Origin: CAZSDW01 sp964605705
GTDB taxonomy: Bacteria > Fidelibacterota > UBA2242
Assembly (NCBI GenBank): GCA_964605705.1
Contig: CAZSDW010000002.1
Location: 1 to 64,000 of the forward strand
Length of the DNA stretch: 64,000 nucleotides
Direction of reading: 5' to 3'
Below the pieces are notes generated by a model. That model did no database searches. It saw nothing but the letters and a program-made list of their open reading frames with translations, and was not told where the DNA came from. The position numbers and the translations under genes are program-made. Position 1 is the first letter of the stretch, and each line of letters opens with the position of its first letter. Shown here piece after piece: positions 9,057 through 18,668 of this stretch.

Positions 9057-9497
9057 CTAATAGGGATAATTCAAGGCACCAGTATGCGCAATCAATTTCC
9101 AGTCACCGTTGGGCATTTTGGTGTAGATTTTACAGACCCGACCTTTCCAATGGAAATCTTTACCGGTATCTCTTTCGCGCCAGAGCGTATCGATATCCAC
9201 AACAGCAAAGGCACCGTCAGATTCCCTGGAAATTTTAATTGCGATCGTTTTCCGATGATTGTGGATCAGATCGTGGGTATCAAAAATTTTCTGCCAGTCT
9301 TCCCGCCAACGTTCGTGATTGAATCGTCCCATACCAAATTCCCAGTTTTCAGGATCGTGATCGTCAGCCGTTGGCGGCCATGCCCAAACCATATCGGGAT
9401 GAATGATAGATAGAAAAAGTTCGGGATTTTTCGAATTCCAAGCTGTTGTTTCCAGGTCTATTAGTCCCTGGATTATCTGGCCTATAGTTTTCACCAT
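9057..9497 (-). CDS. NTF2/SnoaL-like domain protein
   Basis: 146 residues with the cone-shaped NTF2-like pattern. An N-terminal helix (IIQGLIDLETTAWNSKNPEL) is followed by HPDMVWAWPP, and strands ending in WKGRVCKIYTKMPNGDWKLI close the domain. Such proteins serve as small enzymes, isomerases or binding domains, and no catalytic residue can be assigned. It follows cellobiose phosphorylase by 26 nt on the same strand, so co-transcription is likely, but this gives no clear functional link. Confidence 0.75.
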   Translation of the reverse strand: MVKTIGQIIQGLIDLETTAWNSKNPELFLSIIHPDMVWAWPPTADDHDPENWEFGMGRFNHERWREDWQKIFDTHDLIHNHRKTIAIKISRESDGAFAVVDIDTLWRERDTGKDFHWKGRVCKIYTKMPNGDWKLIAHTGALNYPY

Positions 9498-9523
9498 TTT
9501 ATATCGGATGCTTGATCTGGTGT

Positions 9524-11962
9524 CTATCCCATTTCGACAATGACTTTGTTACTGTCGGTCATCGTATCAAGAGGGATTAAATTTGTTGATAATGCTTTTC
9601 CGTTGACAAGCACTTTGCGGACACCCTTCTGGACACCGGAAGGATTTTTCACTTCAATATTTAAGGTTTTACCTCTGAATTTCCGCGTAACTGAGTACTC
9701 TTTCCAGGTCTCAGGAATACAGGGATCAATCAACAGTCCATCGAACTGTGGCTGAATGCCCAGAATAAACTGTGAGATTGCAACGAAATTCCATGCGGCG
9801 GTTCCGGTCAGCCATGAATTTTTCGCCTCACCCGGTTTAAAGGCATCCTTACCGGCGATCATCTGGGCATAGACATAAGGTTCTGTGCGGTGCAATTCGC
9901 TAATCTCTTCGAGGTAGGCGGGACTGATTTTACGCCAGTATTCAAAAGCTTCATTACCGCGTCCCAGTTTGGCTTCGGCAATCATGATCCAGGGATTGTT
10001 ATGACAGAAAATGCCGGCATTTTCCTTATATCCGGGGATATATGTGGATATCTCACCGAGTTCGATATGATATTTTGTGAAGGCTGGATTTTGAAGAACG
10101 ATTCCATACTCACAATCGAGATATTTTTTTACTGAATCCAGCGTTTTTTCCATTCTACCGTCATCCAAGCCAACTTCTGCCATACAGCAGAAGCCCTGGG
10201 ATTCGATGAAAATTTTACCCTCTTTATTTTCACTGCTGCCAACCTTGTTGCCATCGGCATCATAAGCCCGCAAAAACCATTCGCCGTCCCAGCCATATTT
10301 ATCGATGGCTCTCACCATGTCAACGATATGTTTTCGGGCTTCTCGGGCTTCATCATTTTTCCCGATATGTTCGCAAAGTTCGGCATATTCATTACCATAC
10401 AGCACGAAAGCGCCGGCGATCATCAGGGATTCTGCGGTTTTCATGTCCCTTTTGTTTTCACCAGTCTGGAATGACTGGTCCGGATCGCTGTTGAAAATAT
10501 TCAGGTTCATGCAATCATTCCAGTCGGCACGACCAATCAAAGGTAAATCGTGAGGTCCCAGATTGTCAACAACATGATAAAATGATCGTTTTAAATGTTC
10601 AAACATCGAAGCGGCATTATCAGGATCGTTATCAAAAGGAACCGATTCATCCAGAATGGAAAAATCCCCGCTCTCTTTGATGTATGCCACAACACCGCAG
10701 ATCAGCCAGAGCGGATCATCGTTAAAATCGCCACCGACTTCATGATTTCCCTGTTTGGTCAGCGGTTGGTACTGATGATAGGCGCCGCCATCTTCAAACT
10801 GGGTTGAGGCTATATCGACCAGGCGTTCACGCGCGCGGTCCGGAATCTGATGAACAAATCCCAGCAGATCCTGGCTGGAGTCCCGGAAACCCATTCCACG
10901 ACCGATCCCGGATTCAAAATAGGAGGCGCTCCGGGACATATTGAAGGTGACCATACACTGGTACTGGTTCCATATATTGACAACCCGGTCAGTTTTCTCA
11001 TTTTCGGTTTTTACCTGAAATGCGGATAACAAATCAGTCCAGAAATCTTTCAACTCCTCAAGGGCTTTATCGACATCCTGAGGCGTCGCGATTTGTTTTT
11101 GCATCGCCTGCATCCGGGCTTTGTTAATTGTACCATCGGCGTTCCATTTTTCATCATTCGGATATTCGACATAGCCGAGGATGAAAATAAAGATTTTTTC
11201 TTCACCGGGATTCAGTTTGATATTGATCTGATGTGAAGCAATTGGCAGCCAGCCGTAGGCTAAAGAATTTTTTGATTTGCCTTCAAGGACGACATCGGGC
11301 GTATCCGGTCCGTTGTGAATTCCCATGAATGATTCTTTATCACAATCGAAACCGTCGATTTCGGAATTGACCGAATAAAAAGCAAAGTGATTACGGCGAT
11401 CTTTATAATCGGTAAAGTGTAAAATCGTGCTGCCTACCGGCTCAGCCCGACCGATGGAAAAGGTTCGCTGAAAATTGGTCATGTCATCCAAAGCATTCCA
11501 GAGGCAGAATTCCACATAGGAGAACAGTTTGAATTCTTTGGCTTTTTTAGCGGTATTTTTTAAAGTTAGCTGCTGGACTTCACCATTAAAATTCAACGGC
11601 ACAAAAGATAAGACTTTTGCTTCGATATTATTCCGTTTTCCGGTTATCTGGGTATAGCCCAAGCCATGGCGACATTCATAAGCATCGAGTTTGCTTTTGG
11701 TCGGTTTCCAGCCGGGATTCCAGATGTCACCATTGTCATTTATATAAAAATATTTACCATTGTTATCCAATGTGCTGTTATTATATCGGTAGCGGGTAAT
11801 TCGACGCAGGCGGGCATCTTTGAAAAAACTGTAACCGCCTCCGGTATTGGATATAATTGAAAAAAAGGATTCATTACCGAGGTAATTGATCCAGGGAAAG
11901 GGCGTTTCCGGGGTAGTAATGACATATTCACGGTTCAGGTCGTAAAAAAAACCGAAATTCAT
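9524..11962 (-). CDS. Cellobiose phosphorylase (GH94)
   Basis: Phosphorolyses cellobiose to glucose and glucose-1-phosphate, saving one ATP compared with hydrolysis. The 812-residue length and the whole sequence track closely with Cellulomonas/Cellvibrio-type cellobiose phosphorylase as I remember it. Examples are the N-terminal REYVITTPETPFPWINYLG, then SASYFESGIGRGMGFRDS, the catalytic-acid region GRADWNDCMN near residue 490, and KNSWLTGTAAWNF near the C-terminus. No signal peptide, so cytoplasmic, needing cellobiose import; no obvious sugar transporter adjoins it. G1P could feed the phosphohexomutase encoded at 22018. Confidence 0.93.
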   Translation of the reverse strand: MNFGFFYDLNREYVITTPETPFPWINYLGNESFFSIISNTGGGYSFFKDARLRRITRYRYNNSTLDNNGKYFYINDNGDIWNPGWKPTKSKLDAYECRHGLGYTQITGKRNNIEAKVLSFVPLNFNGEVQQLTLKNTAKKAKEFKLFSYVEFCLWNALDDMTNFQRTFSIGRAEPVGSTILHFTDYKDRRNHFAFYSVNSEIDGFDCDKESFMGIHNGPDTPDVVLEGKSKNSLAYGWLPIASHQINIKLNPGEEKIFIFILGYVEYPNDEKWNADGTINKARMQAMQKQIATPQDVDKALEELKDFWTDLLSAFQVKTENEKTDRVVNIWNQYQCMVTFNMSRSASYFESGIGRGMGFRDSSQDLLGFVHQIPDRARERLVDIASTQFEDGGAYHQYQPLTKQGNHEVGGDFNDDPLWLICGVVAYIKESGDFSILDESVPFDNDPDNAASMFEHLKRSFYHVVDNLGPHDLPLIGRADWNDCMNLNIFNSDPDQSFQTGENKRDMKTAESLMIAGAFVLYGNEYAELCEHIGKNDEAREARKHIVDMVRAIDKYGWDGEWFLRAYDADGNKVGSSENKEGKIFIESQGFCCMAEVGLDDGRMEKTLDSVKKYLDCEYGIVLQNPAFTKYHIELGEISTYIPGYKENAGIFCHNNPWIMIAEAKLGRGNEAFEYWRKISPAYLEEISELHRTEPYVYAQMIAGKDAFKPGEAKNSWLTGTAAWNFVAISQFILGIQPQFDGLLIDPCIPETWKEYSVTRKFRGKTLNIEVKNPSGVQKGVRKVLVNGKALSTNLIPLDTMTDSNKVIVEMG

Positions 11963-12161
11963 TCTCAGGTCTCCTATTAATTTGAAAGCATTATAAAAAG
12001 GACGATATTGAATATCGCAATAGTTTAGGTAATTTAAAAATTATAGGGAAATAATGAAGAAAGTTATTGAATTTTTCGAATGAACCAAACAATTCTATTT
12101 AAATAACTCCAGGGAAAATATTGGGTGTCGGACCAATGAGATACTCGATTTGAAGCGGACT

Positions 12162-13001
12162 TTATTTTCGGGCGACAATCATAATCAAATCTTCCGCGAA
12201 ATCATGGCTGCCCTGCCCGAATTCCGGATAAAATTCGACAGAATCAAAGCCGGCATCAATGAGTAAATCGTTGTAGTCATTATCGGAATACCCGAAATAT
12301 TTTTGTTGATAGTGGCTAAGCGTTGCTGACTGACTATCAATAATATAGTAATTGGCAGTTGATTGGCGAGTGCCTTCGTTCCAGGAACACTCTTCCAGAT
12401 AGAGATGGGGATTATCGGAGAATATATCGTTTTCCGCGGTCAGCCAGGTTGCTTCGCGTTCACCGATTTCTTGAGTTCCATCCAGATTCAGTCCCTCTAA
12501 CAGGAACAGTCCGCCGGGATTTAAGCTCTCAAAAGCTTTTTTAACCAGCAATTTTCCTTCATTTCGATTTATTGCATTAAAATCGCCAAAAGTTAACATG
12601 ATAAAATCGAAATGATTGCCGAACTCCACGGTCAAATAATTATCCCGGATAAAATGACAGTTCAATGATTTGCTCCGGGCAATTGTCTGAGCATATTCGA
12701 TGGCGGCTGGAGCAATGTCAATGCCGGTACAGCGATGTCCTAATACAGCCAGCCGATGCAGATGAAGTCCTGGTCCGCATCCCAAATCCAGAATCGAGCT
12801 TTTCTTCCCACCGAGTAATTGGTGATGAATGAATCGAACCTGTCTGTCAATCGCTTTTGGTCGTCGGCTGGCGATATCATTTTCTGGATTCAGATGTTCT
12901 CCTAAAACCCGCCGGCTGAAATCGGAATCCGACCAGGGGATTGCCAATCCAGTTTCGGTCAATCCCTGTCTGACTATCAAATCTTTTATGGTTTTTATCA
13001 C
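12162..13001 (-). CDS. Class I SAM-dependent methyltransferase
   Basis: 279 residues. Motif I ILDLGCGPGLHLHRL (about 70-84) and the acidic end of strand 2 GIDIAP are visible, with later strands FDFIMLTFGDFNAI and LNPGGLFLLEG, the standard Rossmann methyltransferase order. It starts at a GTG. The substrate cannot be read; the layout resembles small-molecule methyltransferases. It is the last gene of the minus-strand run that includes phoH and tex, starting 32 nt after the phoH stop. Confidence 0.85.
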   Translation of the reverse strand: MIKTIKDLIVRQGLTETGLAIPWSDSDFSRRVLGEHLNPENDIASRRPKAIDRQVRFIHHQLLGGKKSSILDLGCGPGLHLHRLAVLGHRCTGIDIAPAAIEYAQTIARSKSLNCHFIRDNYLTVEFGNHFDFIMLTFGDFNAINRNEGKLLVKKAFESLNPGGLFLLEGLNLDGTQEIGEREATWLTAENDIFSDNPHLYLEECSWNEGTRQSTANYYIIDSQSATLSHYQQKYFGYSDNDYNDLLIDAGFDSVEFYPEFGQGSHDFAEDLIMIVARK

Positions 13002-13033
13002 GCTTTACCTATCTGGTACTCTGAAAGTGATAT

Positions 13034-14365
13034 CTATAAAAGGGTGCTCGCAATATCAGCCAGTTCGGAACGTTCACCCTTTTCCAAGTTGATGTGAGCA
13101 TATAATTTTTGACCATGCATGCGGTCAATCAGATAACTTAAGCCATTGGATTCCAGGTTCAGATAGGGATGGTCAATCTGAAAAATATCACCGGTGAAAA
13201 CCAGCTTGGTTCCATCACCGGCGCGGGTAATAATGGTTTTAACTTCATGCGGCGTCAGGTTCTGGGCTTCGTCAACGATAAAGAAAATCTTAACCAGACT
13301 ACGACCACGTATGTAGGAAAGTGGTGCGATGACCAGTTTGTCATTATCCAGGAGTTCCTTGATTTTTTGATGCTTGGAACTGGATTCAGGGAACTGATTG
13401 CGAATGACGCCCAGATTGTCGTAAAGGGGTTGCATATAGGGATCGAGTTTTGACTTAATATCGCCGGGCAGGAAACCGATATCTTTATTGCTCAGTGGAA
13501 CAACCGGTCGCGCCATAAAAATCTGAGTGTATTTTTTGCGGAATTCCAGTGCTGCAGCAAGTGCCAAAAGCGTCTTTCCGGTTCCGGCTTTACCGGTAAT
13601 AGATACCAGTTTGATTTCAGGATTCATCAGGGCATCCAGGACAAAAGTCTGTTCGGCATTGCGTGGTATAATGCCGTAGGCTGGATTTTTATCGATCCGA
13701 ATGATTTTTTCCTTAAAGGCGTTGAAGGTTGCCAATACAGAGCGGCTGTTGTTGCGAAGGATGAAAAATTCATTTGGCGCTGGCGGTTCTTCCGGAAAAT
13801 TTTCTTTCGGATCAATCTCAAAAGGTTCATTAAACAATTGATCTATTATAGAATCCACAGTATTGTCAAACCGCCGATGACCTTTGTAGAGTGTGGCAAT
13901 ATCTTTGACATGATCCGTCGTATAATCTTCAGCCAGCAGCCCCGCCGCCTTGGCTTTCATGCGCAGGTTGACATCTTTTGTCACCAGGATAATCTGTCTG
14001 GACGGTGTCTCTTTGGCGAGATGATAGGCAATATTCAGAATACTGTGATCAGGTGACTTCGAGGAAAAGTTAACCGCTAGGTCTTTGTGAATTTCGCGGT
14101 CTAACTTGATGGAGATTTTCCCCTGGTTGACAGCGATTTTAAGACCGCCATCGAACAGTTTCTCACCGCTCAATTCATCCAGTGCACGTAAAAATTCCCG
14201 GGCGTGAAAATTGATCGTCTGATTCCCGGTTTTAAAGTGGTCCAGTTCTTCCAGAACGGTGATCGGAATAACGACATCATGTTCCTGAAACTGGTAAATA
14301 CAGCTGCTGTCGTGCAATATCACATTTGTGTCGAGGACGAAGATTTTTTTTGATTTTTTTGACAT
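13034..14365 (-). CDS. PIN domain-PhoH family RNase/ATPase (PhoH2-like)
   Basis: 443 residues. The N-terminal PIN nuclease domain opens with KIFVLDTNVILHDSSC (acidic DTN motif) and VLEELDHFK. The C-terminal PhoH ATPase has Walker A SITGKAGTGKTLLALA (about 253-268) and Walker B FFIVDEAQNLTP. This PIN-PhoH fusion (PhoH2, B. subtilis YlaK-type) is known to unwind and cleave RNA in an ATP-dependent way. It follows the phosphodiesterase gene by 26 nt in the same direction. Confidence 0.93.
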   Translation of the reverse strand: MSKKSKKIFVLDTNVILHDSSCIYQFQEHDVVIPITVLEELDHFKTGNQTINFHAREFLRALDELSGEKLFDGGLKIAVNQGKISIKLDREIHKDLAVNFSSKSPDHSILNIAYHLAKETPSRQIILVTKDVNLRMKAKAAGLLAEDYTTDHVKDIATLYKGHRRFDNTVDSIIDQLFNEPFEIDPKENFPEEPPAPNEFFILRNNSRSVLATFNAFKEKIIRIDKNPAYGIIPRNAEQTFVLDALMNPEIKLVSITGKAGTGKTLLALAAALEFRKKYTQIFMARPVVPLSNKDIGFLPGDIKSKLDPYMQPLYDNLGVIRNQFPESSSKHQKIKELLDNDKLVIAPLSYIRGRSLVKIFFIVDEAQNLTPHEVKTIITRAGDGTKLVFTGDIFQIDHPYLNLESNGLSYLIDRMHGQKLYAHINLEKGERSELADIASTLL

Positions 14366-14391
14366 TTATTTTCCTTACGATTATTTGCTGT

Positions 14392-15099
14392 TTATCGCAA
14401 CAGGTAAGATTTTACCCGATCGGGAAAATCCGTAAATACACCGTCCACACCAATTTCGATCATCCGTTGAATATCATCGGGGTAGTTGACGGTATATACA
14501 AATACTTTGAGTCCCTTTTGATGAGCGAGATGCACGAAATTTTGATTGATAAATTCGATGCTGATGTTTATCGAATATGGTTTCAGATCCAGCTTTAAAT
14601 GATCAAGATGAATGGGTAAACCGTACATTAAAATCCCGATTTTAATGTCTTGATCCAGATTCCTGACCTCTTTCAATTCGAACTGATTAAAAGATGATAT
14701 GCTGAAATTATCGAGCGACCAGCCATTGTTTCGGATATATTTATCAATCAGGTTCAAAACAGGTTTCGCTGTATTTGAACTTTTTATTTCTATATTTATT
14801 CCCACCCGGCGGTTGATTAAATCAAGAACTTCGTGAAGAAAAGGAATTTGGGAGCCATTCCCCGCATTCAGAGAGCGGATGTATTTGGGATCGTGGTCGG
14901 AGAGGATGCCGATTCCATTGGTCGTTCGCTCCAGGCGATAATCGTGAATGACCATTAATTCTCCACCCACCTGATGAATATCCATTTCAATCCAGTCGGC
15001 ATCCCGATCCAGAGCTTCCTGGAAGGATGGGAGTGTGTTTTCAGGAGCATATCCGGCGGCGCCCTTATGTCCAAAAACGATCATCTGTCCCGGTTTCAT
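14392..15099 (-). CDS. Glycerophosphodiester phosphodiesterase
   Basis: 235 residues of the GDPD family, which hydrolyses glycerophosphodiesters to glycerol-3-phosphate and an alcohol. The chain begins with FGHKGAAGYAPENTLPSFQ (the HRG-type motif with Lys in place of Arg) and has EMDIHQ and VIHDYRLERTT, the conserved acid/His metal-binding set, plus the TIM-barrel end GVDGVFTDFPD. No signal peptide, so cytoplasmic (UgpQ-like). The Lys for Arg change next to the first His deserves note but occurs in some homologues. It begins 4 nt after the tex stop, implying an operon. Confidence 0.92.
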   Translation of the reverse strand: MKPGQMIVFGHKGAAGYAPENTLPSFQEALDRDADWIEMDIHQVGGELMVIHDYRLERTTNGIGILSDHDPKYIRSLNAGNGSQIPFLHEVLDLINRRVGINIEIKSSNTAKPVLNLIDKYIRNNGWSLDNFSISSFNQFELKEVRNLDQDIKIGILMYGLPIHLDHLKLDLKPYSINISIEFINQNFVHLAHQKGLKVFVYTVNYPDDIQRMIEIGVDGVFTDFPDRVKSYLLR

Positions 15100-15103
15100 G
15101 CTG

Positions 15104-17284
15104 TCAATTTCCGTTTTGAGATATTCCTTTGAGACTCAATCCGATACGTCCGCGTTCGGGATCAAAGGAGATAATTTTCACGTCGATCACATCCCCGACT
15201 GCCAGTACTTTGTGGGGATCTTTAATAAACCGATTACCCATCTGGCTGATGTGAATCAGTCCATCCTGTTTGACTCCAATATCGACGAAAGCACCAAAAT
15301 CGACCACATTCCGAACAGTGCCTTTCAGGATCATGCCTTCCTGAAGGTCTTCAATTTTTAATACATTGGATTTTAAAATTGGCTTGCTTAATGCTTCACG
15401 GGGATCCCTGCCCGGTTTTTCAAAATTCTCAATAATGTCAAGAAGGGTTGGCTCACCAACTGCCAGCTCTTCCGCAAGTTGCCGAACCTGATCCGGCTGG
15501 GATTTTAATCTGCCAGCCAGGGCTTTTCCACCATGATGGATATCGCTCACGGCGAATTTTTTCAAAAGCGAACGGGTTACGTCATAGGATTCGGGATGGA
15601 TGGAGGTGTTGTCCAGTGGATTATTACCGTCGGGAATCCGCAGAAAACCAGCGCTCTGTTCAAAGGCATTAATCCCGATTCCGGATACCTTTTTCAATTC
15701 TTCCCGATCCCGAAAAGCGCCATTTTTTTCCCTGAAATTGACAATATTCTCCGCTGTACGACTGGTCAATCCGGATATGTAAGTCAGGAGTGATTTTGAG
15801 GCAGTATTCAAGTTGACACCAACCTGGTTGACACAATCTTCGACAACCGCTTGGAGTGATTCGTGCAGGTTTTTCTGGTTGACGTCGTGCTGATACTGAC
15901 CAACACCAATGCTTTTGGGATCGATTTTGACCAGTTCCGCCAGCGGATCGAGTAAGCGCCGGGCAATCGAAATATTGCCCCGTAAACTGGCTTCCAGATT
16001 GGGAAATTCATCCTGCGCAATTTTCGATGCCGAATAAACCGAGGCGCCGGCTTCATTCACAATGATATAGTTGACGACTCGATCATTAGCAAGTTCATTG
16101 ATTAACTCGGCTACCAGAAATTCGGTTTCCCGGCTGGCGGTGCCATTCCCGATGGCAATAATATCGACCGAGTAGGTCTTAATCAGCTGATCGAGTGTTT
16201 TCTTTGCTTCATCAAATTTATTTTGCGGCGGGTGGGGATAGATCGTATCGCCATGCAGATATTTTCCGGTCTGATCGATGACGGCTACTTTACAGCCGGT
16301 CCGAAAACCGGGATCGATTCCAAGGATGACTTTATTGGAAACCGGTGGCTGCAGCAGAAGGTTCTTCAGGTTTGTTGCAAAAACCTTAATTGCCTGTTCT
16401 TCACCTTTTTCCGTTAGAATATTATGAATTTCCCGCTCAATTGCCGGGGCGATCAGGCGTTTATAAGCATCTTCGATTGTTCCGGTCAGGTATTCCGTAA
16501 AAATGGATGCTGGATTTTTCAGATAGATTTTGTTGATTATTGCCAGTACCCGTACCCGATCCAGATCGATACTGACTTTCAGGACATTTTCCTTTTCACC
16601 GCGGTTAATTGCCAGGATGCGATGCGCCGGGATTTTTGCGATGGGCTCGGAATAGTCATAATACATTTCGTAAACACTCTGCTGGGTCGCATCGCGGGCA
16701 GTGCTGATCAGCAGACCCGTTTCGAATGTGAATTCGCGGATTTTTTTTCGAATATCCGCATTTTCGGAAATGGTCTCGGCAACAATATCACAAGCCGCTG
16801 ATAGAACCTCTTCGACAGTGTTCAATTCTTTATCTGGATCAATAAACTTCTGAGCGAATTCCCCGGGGCTGCCAGTGGTTGTTTGCTGAAGGAGGATTAG
16901 ATCAGCCAGCGGCTCTAAGCCTTTTTCTCTGGCGATTGTTGCCCGGGTACGCTTTTTAGGTTTATAAGGCAAATAGATGTCTTCGAGGTCCTGGAGCTTT
17001 GAACTGGCTTCGATTTTGGATTTCAGTTCCGGAGTCAGTTTTCCCTGTTCTTCAATACTTTTAAGGATCGTTTCCTTGCGTTTTTCGAGCGATCGTAGAT
17101 AGCTGATGCGGGATTGAATATCACGGATATGATCTTCGTTCAACTCTCCGGTGCGTTCTTTGCGATAGCGGGCAATAAAGGGGACGGTATTGTCTTCGTC
17201 CAGGAGCTGGATCGTATTTATTACCTGGTTTGATCGCAGCGACAGTTCACGGGCGATGATGTCAGACATCTGGTTTTCGGTCAT
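15104..17284 (-). CDS. tex: Transcription accessory protein Tex (S1 RNA-binding)
   Basis: 726 residues, the normal Tex length. In order: N-terminal helical domain with the signature FIARYRKERTGELNEDHIRD, YqgF/RNase H-like domain with ILGIDPGFRTGCKVAV (about 325-340), helix-hairpin-helix segments with SGLTSRTAENIV and VSGIGINAFEQ, and a C-terminal S1 domain (GTVRNVVDFGAFVDIGVKQDGL, about 655-675). Tex is a nucleic-acid-binding housekeeping protein tied to transcription. It lies between a CpXC protein and a phosphodiesterase in the same direction. Confidence 0.97.
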   Translation of the reverse strand: MTENQMSDIIARELSLRSNQVINTIQLLDEDNTVPFIARYRKERTGELNEDHIRDIQSRISYLRSLEKRKETILKSIEEQGKLTPELKSKIEASSKLQDLEDIYLPYKPKKRTRATIAREKGLEPLADLILLQQTTTGSPGEFAQKFIDPDKELNTVEEVLSAACDIVAETISENADIRKKIREFTFETGLLISTARDATQQSVYEMYYDYSEPIAKIPAHRILAINRGEKENVLKVSIDLDRVRVLAIINKIYLKNPASIFTEYLTGTIEDAYKRLIAPAIEREIHNILTEKGEEQAIKVFATNLKNLLLQPPVSNKVILGIDPGFRTGCKVAVIDQTGKYLHGDTIYPHPPQNKFDEAKKTLDQLIKTYSVDIIAIGNGTASRETEFLVAELINELANDRVVNYIIVNEAGASVYSASKIAQDEFPNLEASLRGNISIARRLLDPLAELVKIDPKSIGVGQYQHDVNQKNLHESLQAVVEDCVNQVGVNLNTASKSLLTYISGLTSRTAENIVNFREKNGAFRDREELKKVSGIGINAFEQSAGFLRIPDGNNPLDNTSIHPESYDVTRSLLKKFAVSDIHHGGKALAGRLKSQPDQVRQLAEELAVGEPTLLDIIENFEKPGRDPREALSKPILKSNVLKIEDLQEGMILKGTVRNVVDFGAFVDIGVKQDGLIHISQMGNRFIKDPHKVLAVGDVIDVKIISFDPERGRIGLSLKGISQNGN

Positions 17285-17302
17285 GGATTATTCCTGGTTA
17301 TA

Positions 17303-17743
17303 TCAGTTCAGGCTGAGATTGGGATTGGATAGGTTCTCCTGGTGAAATTCAAGCAACATCTCTCGGAAAATGACATAGCTGACCAGTTCGTTCATATTGA
17401 ATACAACATGAATATCCTTGAGATGTTCCGGGACATTAAAGTCAATTTCATCGGTTACGAATTTTCCGTGCAGATCAAACTGATCAAGGAATTCCACCTT
17501 TTTCATCGATTCAGGCGGGAAATAATGAACGGCGATTTTACGATCGGGATCATGGTAGAGCAGGGGAATGGGAATCAGCGATTCATAACTGCATTTGATG
17601 CATTTGAAATGATTAATCTCACCTTCAAAAAGCCGGCTGCGTCCGTTTGGGTCGAGAGATGTATTGATTGAACTCCATACCATGATGGACTGTTCTTGCC
17701 GGCATTTCGGGCAATTTAGCGTACGGTTTTCGTGAATTGACAA
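17303..17743 (-). CDS. CpXC domain protein
   Basis: 146 residues beginning with a zinc-ribbon-like half, LNCPKCRQEQ, with a second pair FKCIKCSYES about 40 residues later. This is the four-cysteine pattern of the CpXC domain family, function unknown. The C-terminal half (ELVSYVIFREMLLEF) fits a helical tail. It is first in the run leading to tex, whose start lies 18 nt downstream. A ribosome site (GGAGGT) precedes the ATG. Confidence 0.75.
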   Translation of the reverse strand: MSIHENRTLNCPKCRQEQSIMVWSSINTSLDPNGRSRLFEGEINHFKCIKCSYESLIPIPLLYHDPDRKIAVHYFPPESMKKVEFLDQFDLHGKFVTDEIDFNVPEHLKDIHVVFNMNELVSYVIFREMLLEFHQENLSNPNLSLN

Positions 17744-17833
17744 ATGCTACCTCCGGGATTATTCAAAGCCTGTAATCACTCTTTAAATTTATTATACCAG
17801 CAGACAAAGTTCTACGATCTTTTGAAAAAGTAA

Positions 17834-17848
17834 AACCTTCGGAAGGTT
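17834..17848 (-). terminator. Candidate intrinsic terminator after the 104-aa membrane protein
   Basis: A 6-bp stem (AACCTT/AAGGTT) with a 3-nt loop is followed on the minus strand by TTACTTTTTC, just below the membrane-protein stop at 17854. The stem is short, so support is moderate. Confidence 0.45.
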
Positions 17849-17853
17849 GATAG

Positions 17854-18168
17854 TCATGTTCTTTTCATTGACCGATGTTCCAGCACCAGGAAGTAAAAAG
17901 CCGCGCAGGCAAAGTTGAACCAGGCTTCACAGGCGAAGATGCGCCGAACCAGCATCTGGTTGATCTCATCGGTTGTCACCATGCGAATCCCGGAATAAAA
18001 TGCGCCGATCAGGAAATGAATAAAGATGGCTGCATGAATCCAGTTTGCCCAGTTTCCCTTCTGCCGGCGTTTCTGCAGAATGCCGATGAGAACCATTCCC
18101 ATTAGAATTACATATAGCCCGATTTTCGAAAACTCAGCCAGGGGAGTGTAAAATTCAGTGGCGATCAT
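17854..18168 (-). CDS. Small integral membrane protein of unknown function
   Basis: 104 residues with three or four predicted membrane helices (around 14-30, 43-60 and 80-98) and basic loops (QKRRQKG). No family recognised. Its start codon comes 2 nt after the stop of the acetyltransferase gene, a tight coupling that suggests co-expression. A terminator-like hairpin follows. Confidence 0.6.
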   Translation of the reverse strand: MIATEFYTPLAEFSKIGLYVILMGMVLIGILQKRRQKGNWANWIHAAIFIHFLIGAFYSGIRMVTTDEINQMLVRRIFACEAWFNFACAAFYFLVLEHRSMKRT

Positions 18169-18170
18169 AA

Positions 18171-18638
18171 TTACTCCGAATTTTCTGATTTTTCTTCGTA
18201 TAATTTATAGATTGTCTCGTTCATCCCGAGATTTTCATAAGTCTTCTGGGCGATTGTATTGCCCTTTTCCACGTACAAACGGAAACCGCAGACATCCGTA
18301 TCTTTTGCCAGTTTTTTGACGAATTCATACATCTGACGATAAATGCCTTTGCGGCGGAATTCCGGCTTGATATATACGCTCTGAATCCACCAGAAAAGTC
18401 CGTTGCGCCAGTCGCTCCATTCGTACGTAATCATCAGGCACCCGGCGACTTTATTATCGATTTCAGCGACGATATAAAATCCGTATTCAGGATGATCAAA
18501 GAGCTGCCTGACGCCGCTCTGGATAGTGGCAGAATTCAATTCTTTTTCTTCAGTTTCCTGCGCCATCGCGATGTTGAATTCAGCGATGGTATCAGCATCG
18601 ATTTGATTGGCTTTGCGGATGTTTAATTTTTGGATCAT
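18171..18638 (-). CDS. GNAT-family N-acetyltransferase
   Basis: 155 residues with the GNAT fold: N-terminal IRKANQIDADTIAEFNI, the strand before the acetyl-CoA loop IQSVYIKPEFRRKGIYRQMY (Q/RxxGxxx form RRKGIY), and C-terminal YVEKGNTIAQKTYENLGM. It should transfer an acetyl group from acetyl-CoA to an amine; the substrate is unknown. It lies between a phosphatase-fold lipoprotein and a small membrane protein on the same strand. Confidence 0.9.
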   Translation of the reverse strand: MIQKLNIRKANQIDADTIAEFNIAMAQETEEKELNSATIQSGVRQLFDHPEYGFYIVAEIDNKVAGCLMITYEWSDWRNGLFWWIQSVYIKPEFRRKGIYRQMYEFVKKLAKDTDVCGFRLYVEKGNTIAQKTYENLGMNETIYKLYEEKSENSE

Positions 18639-18668
18639 TGCACTACCATTGGGTTATTGGTCGTTTAT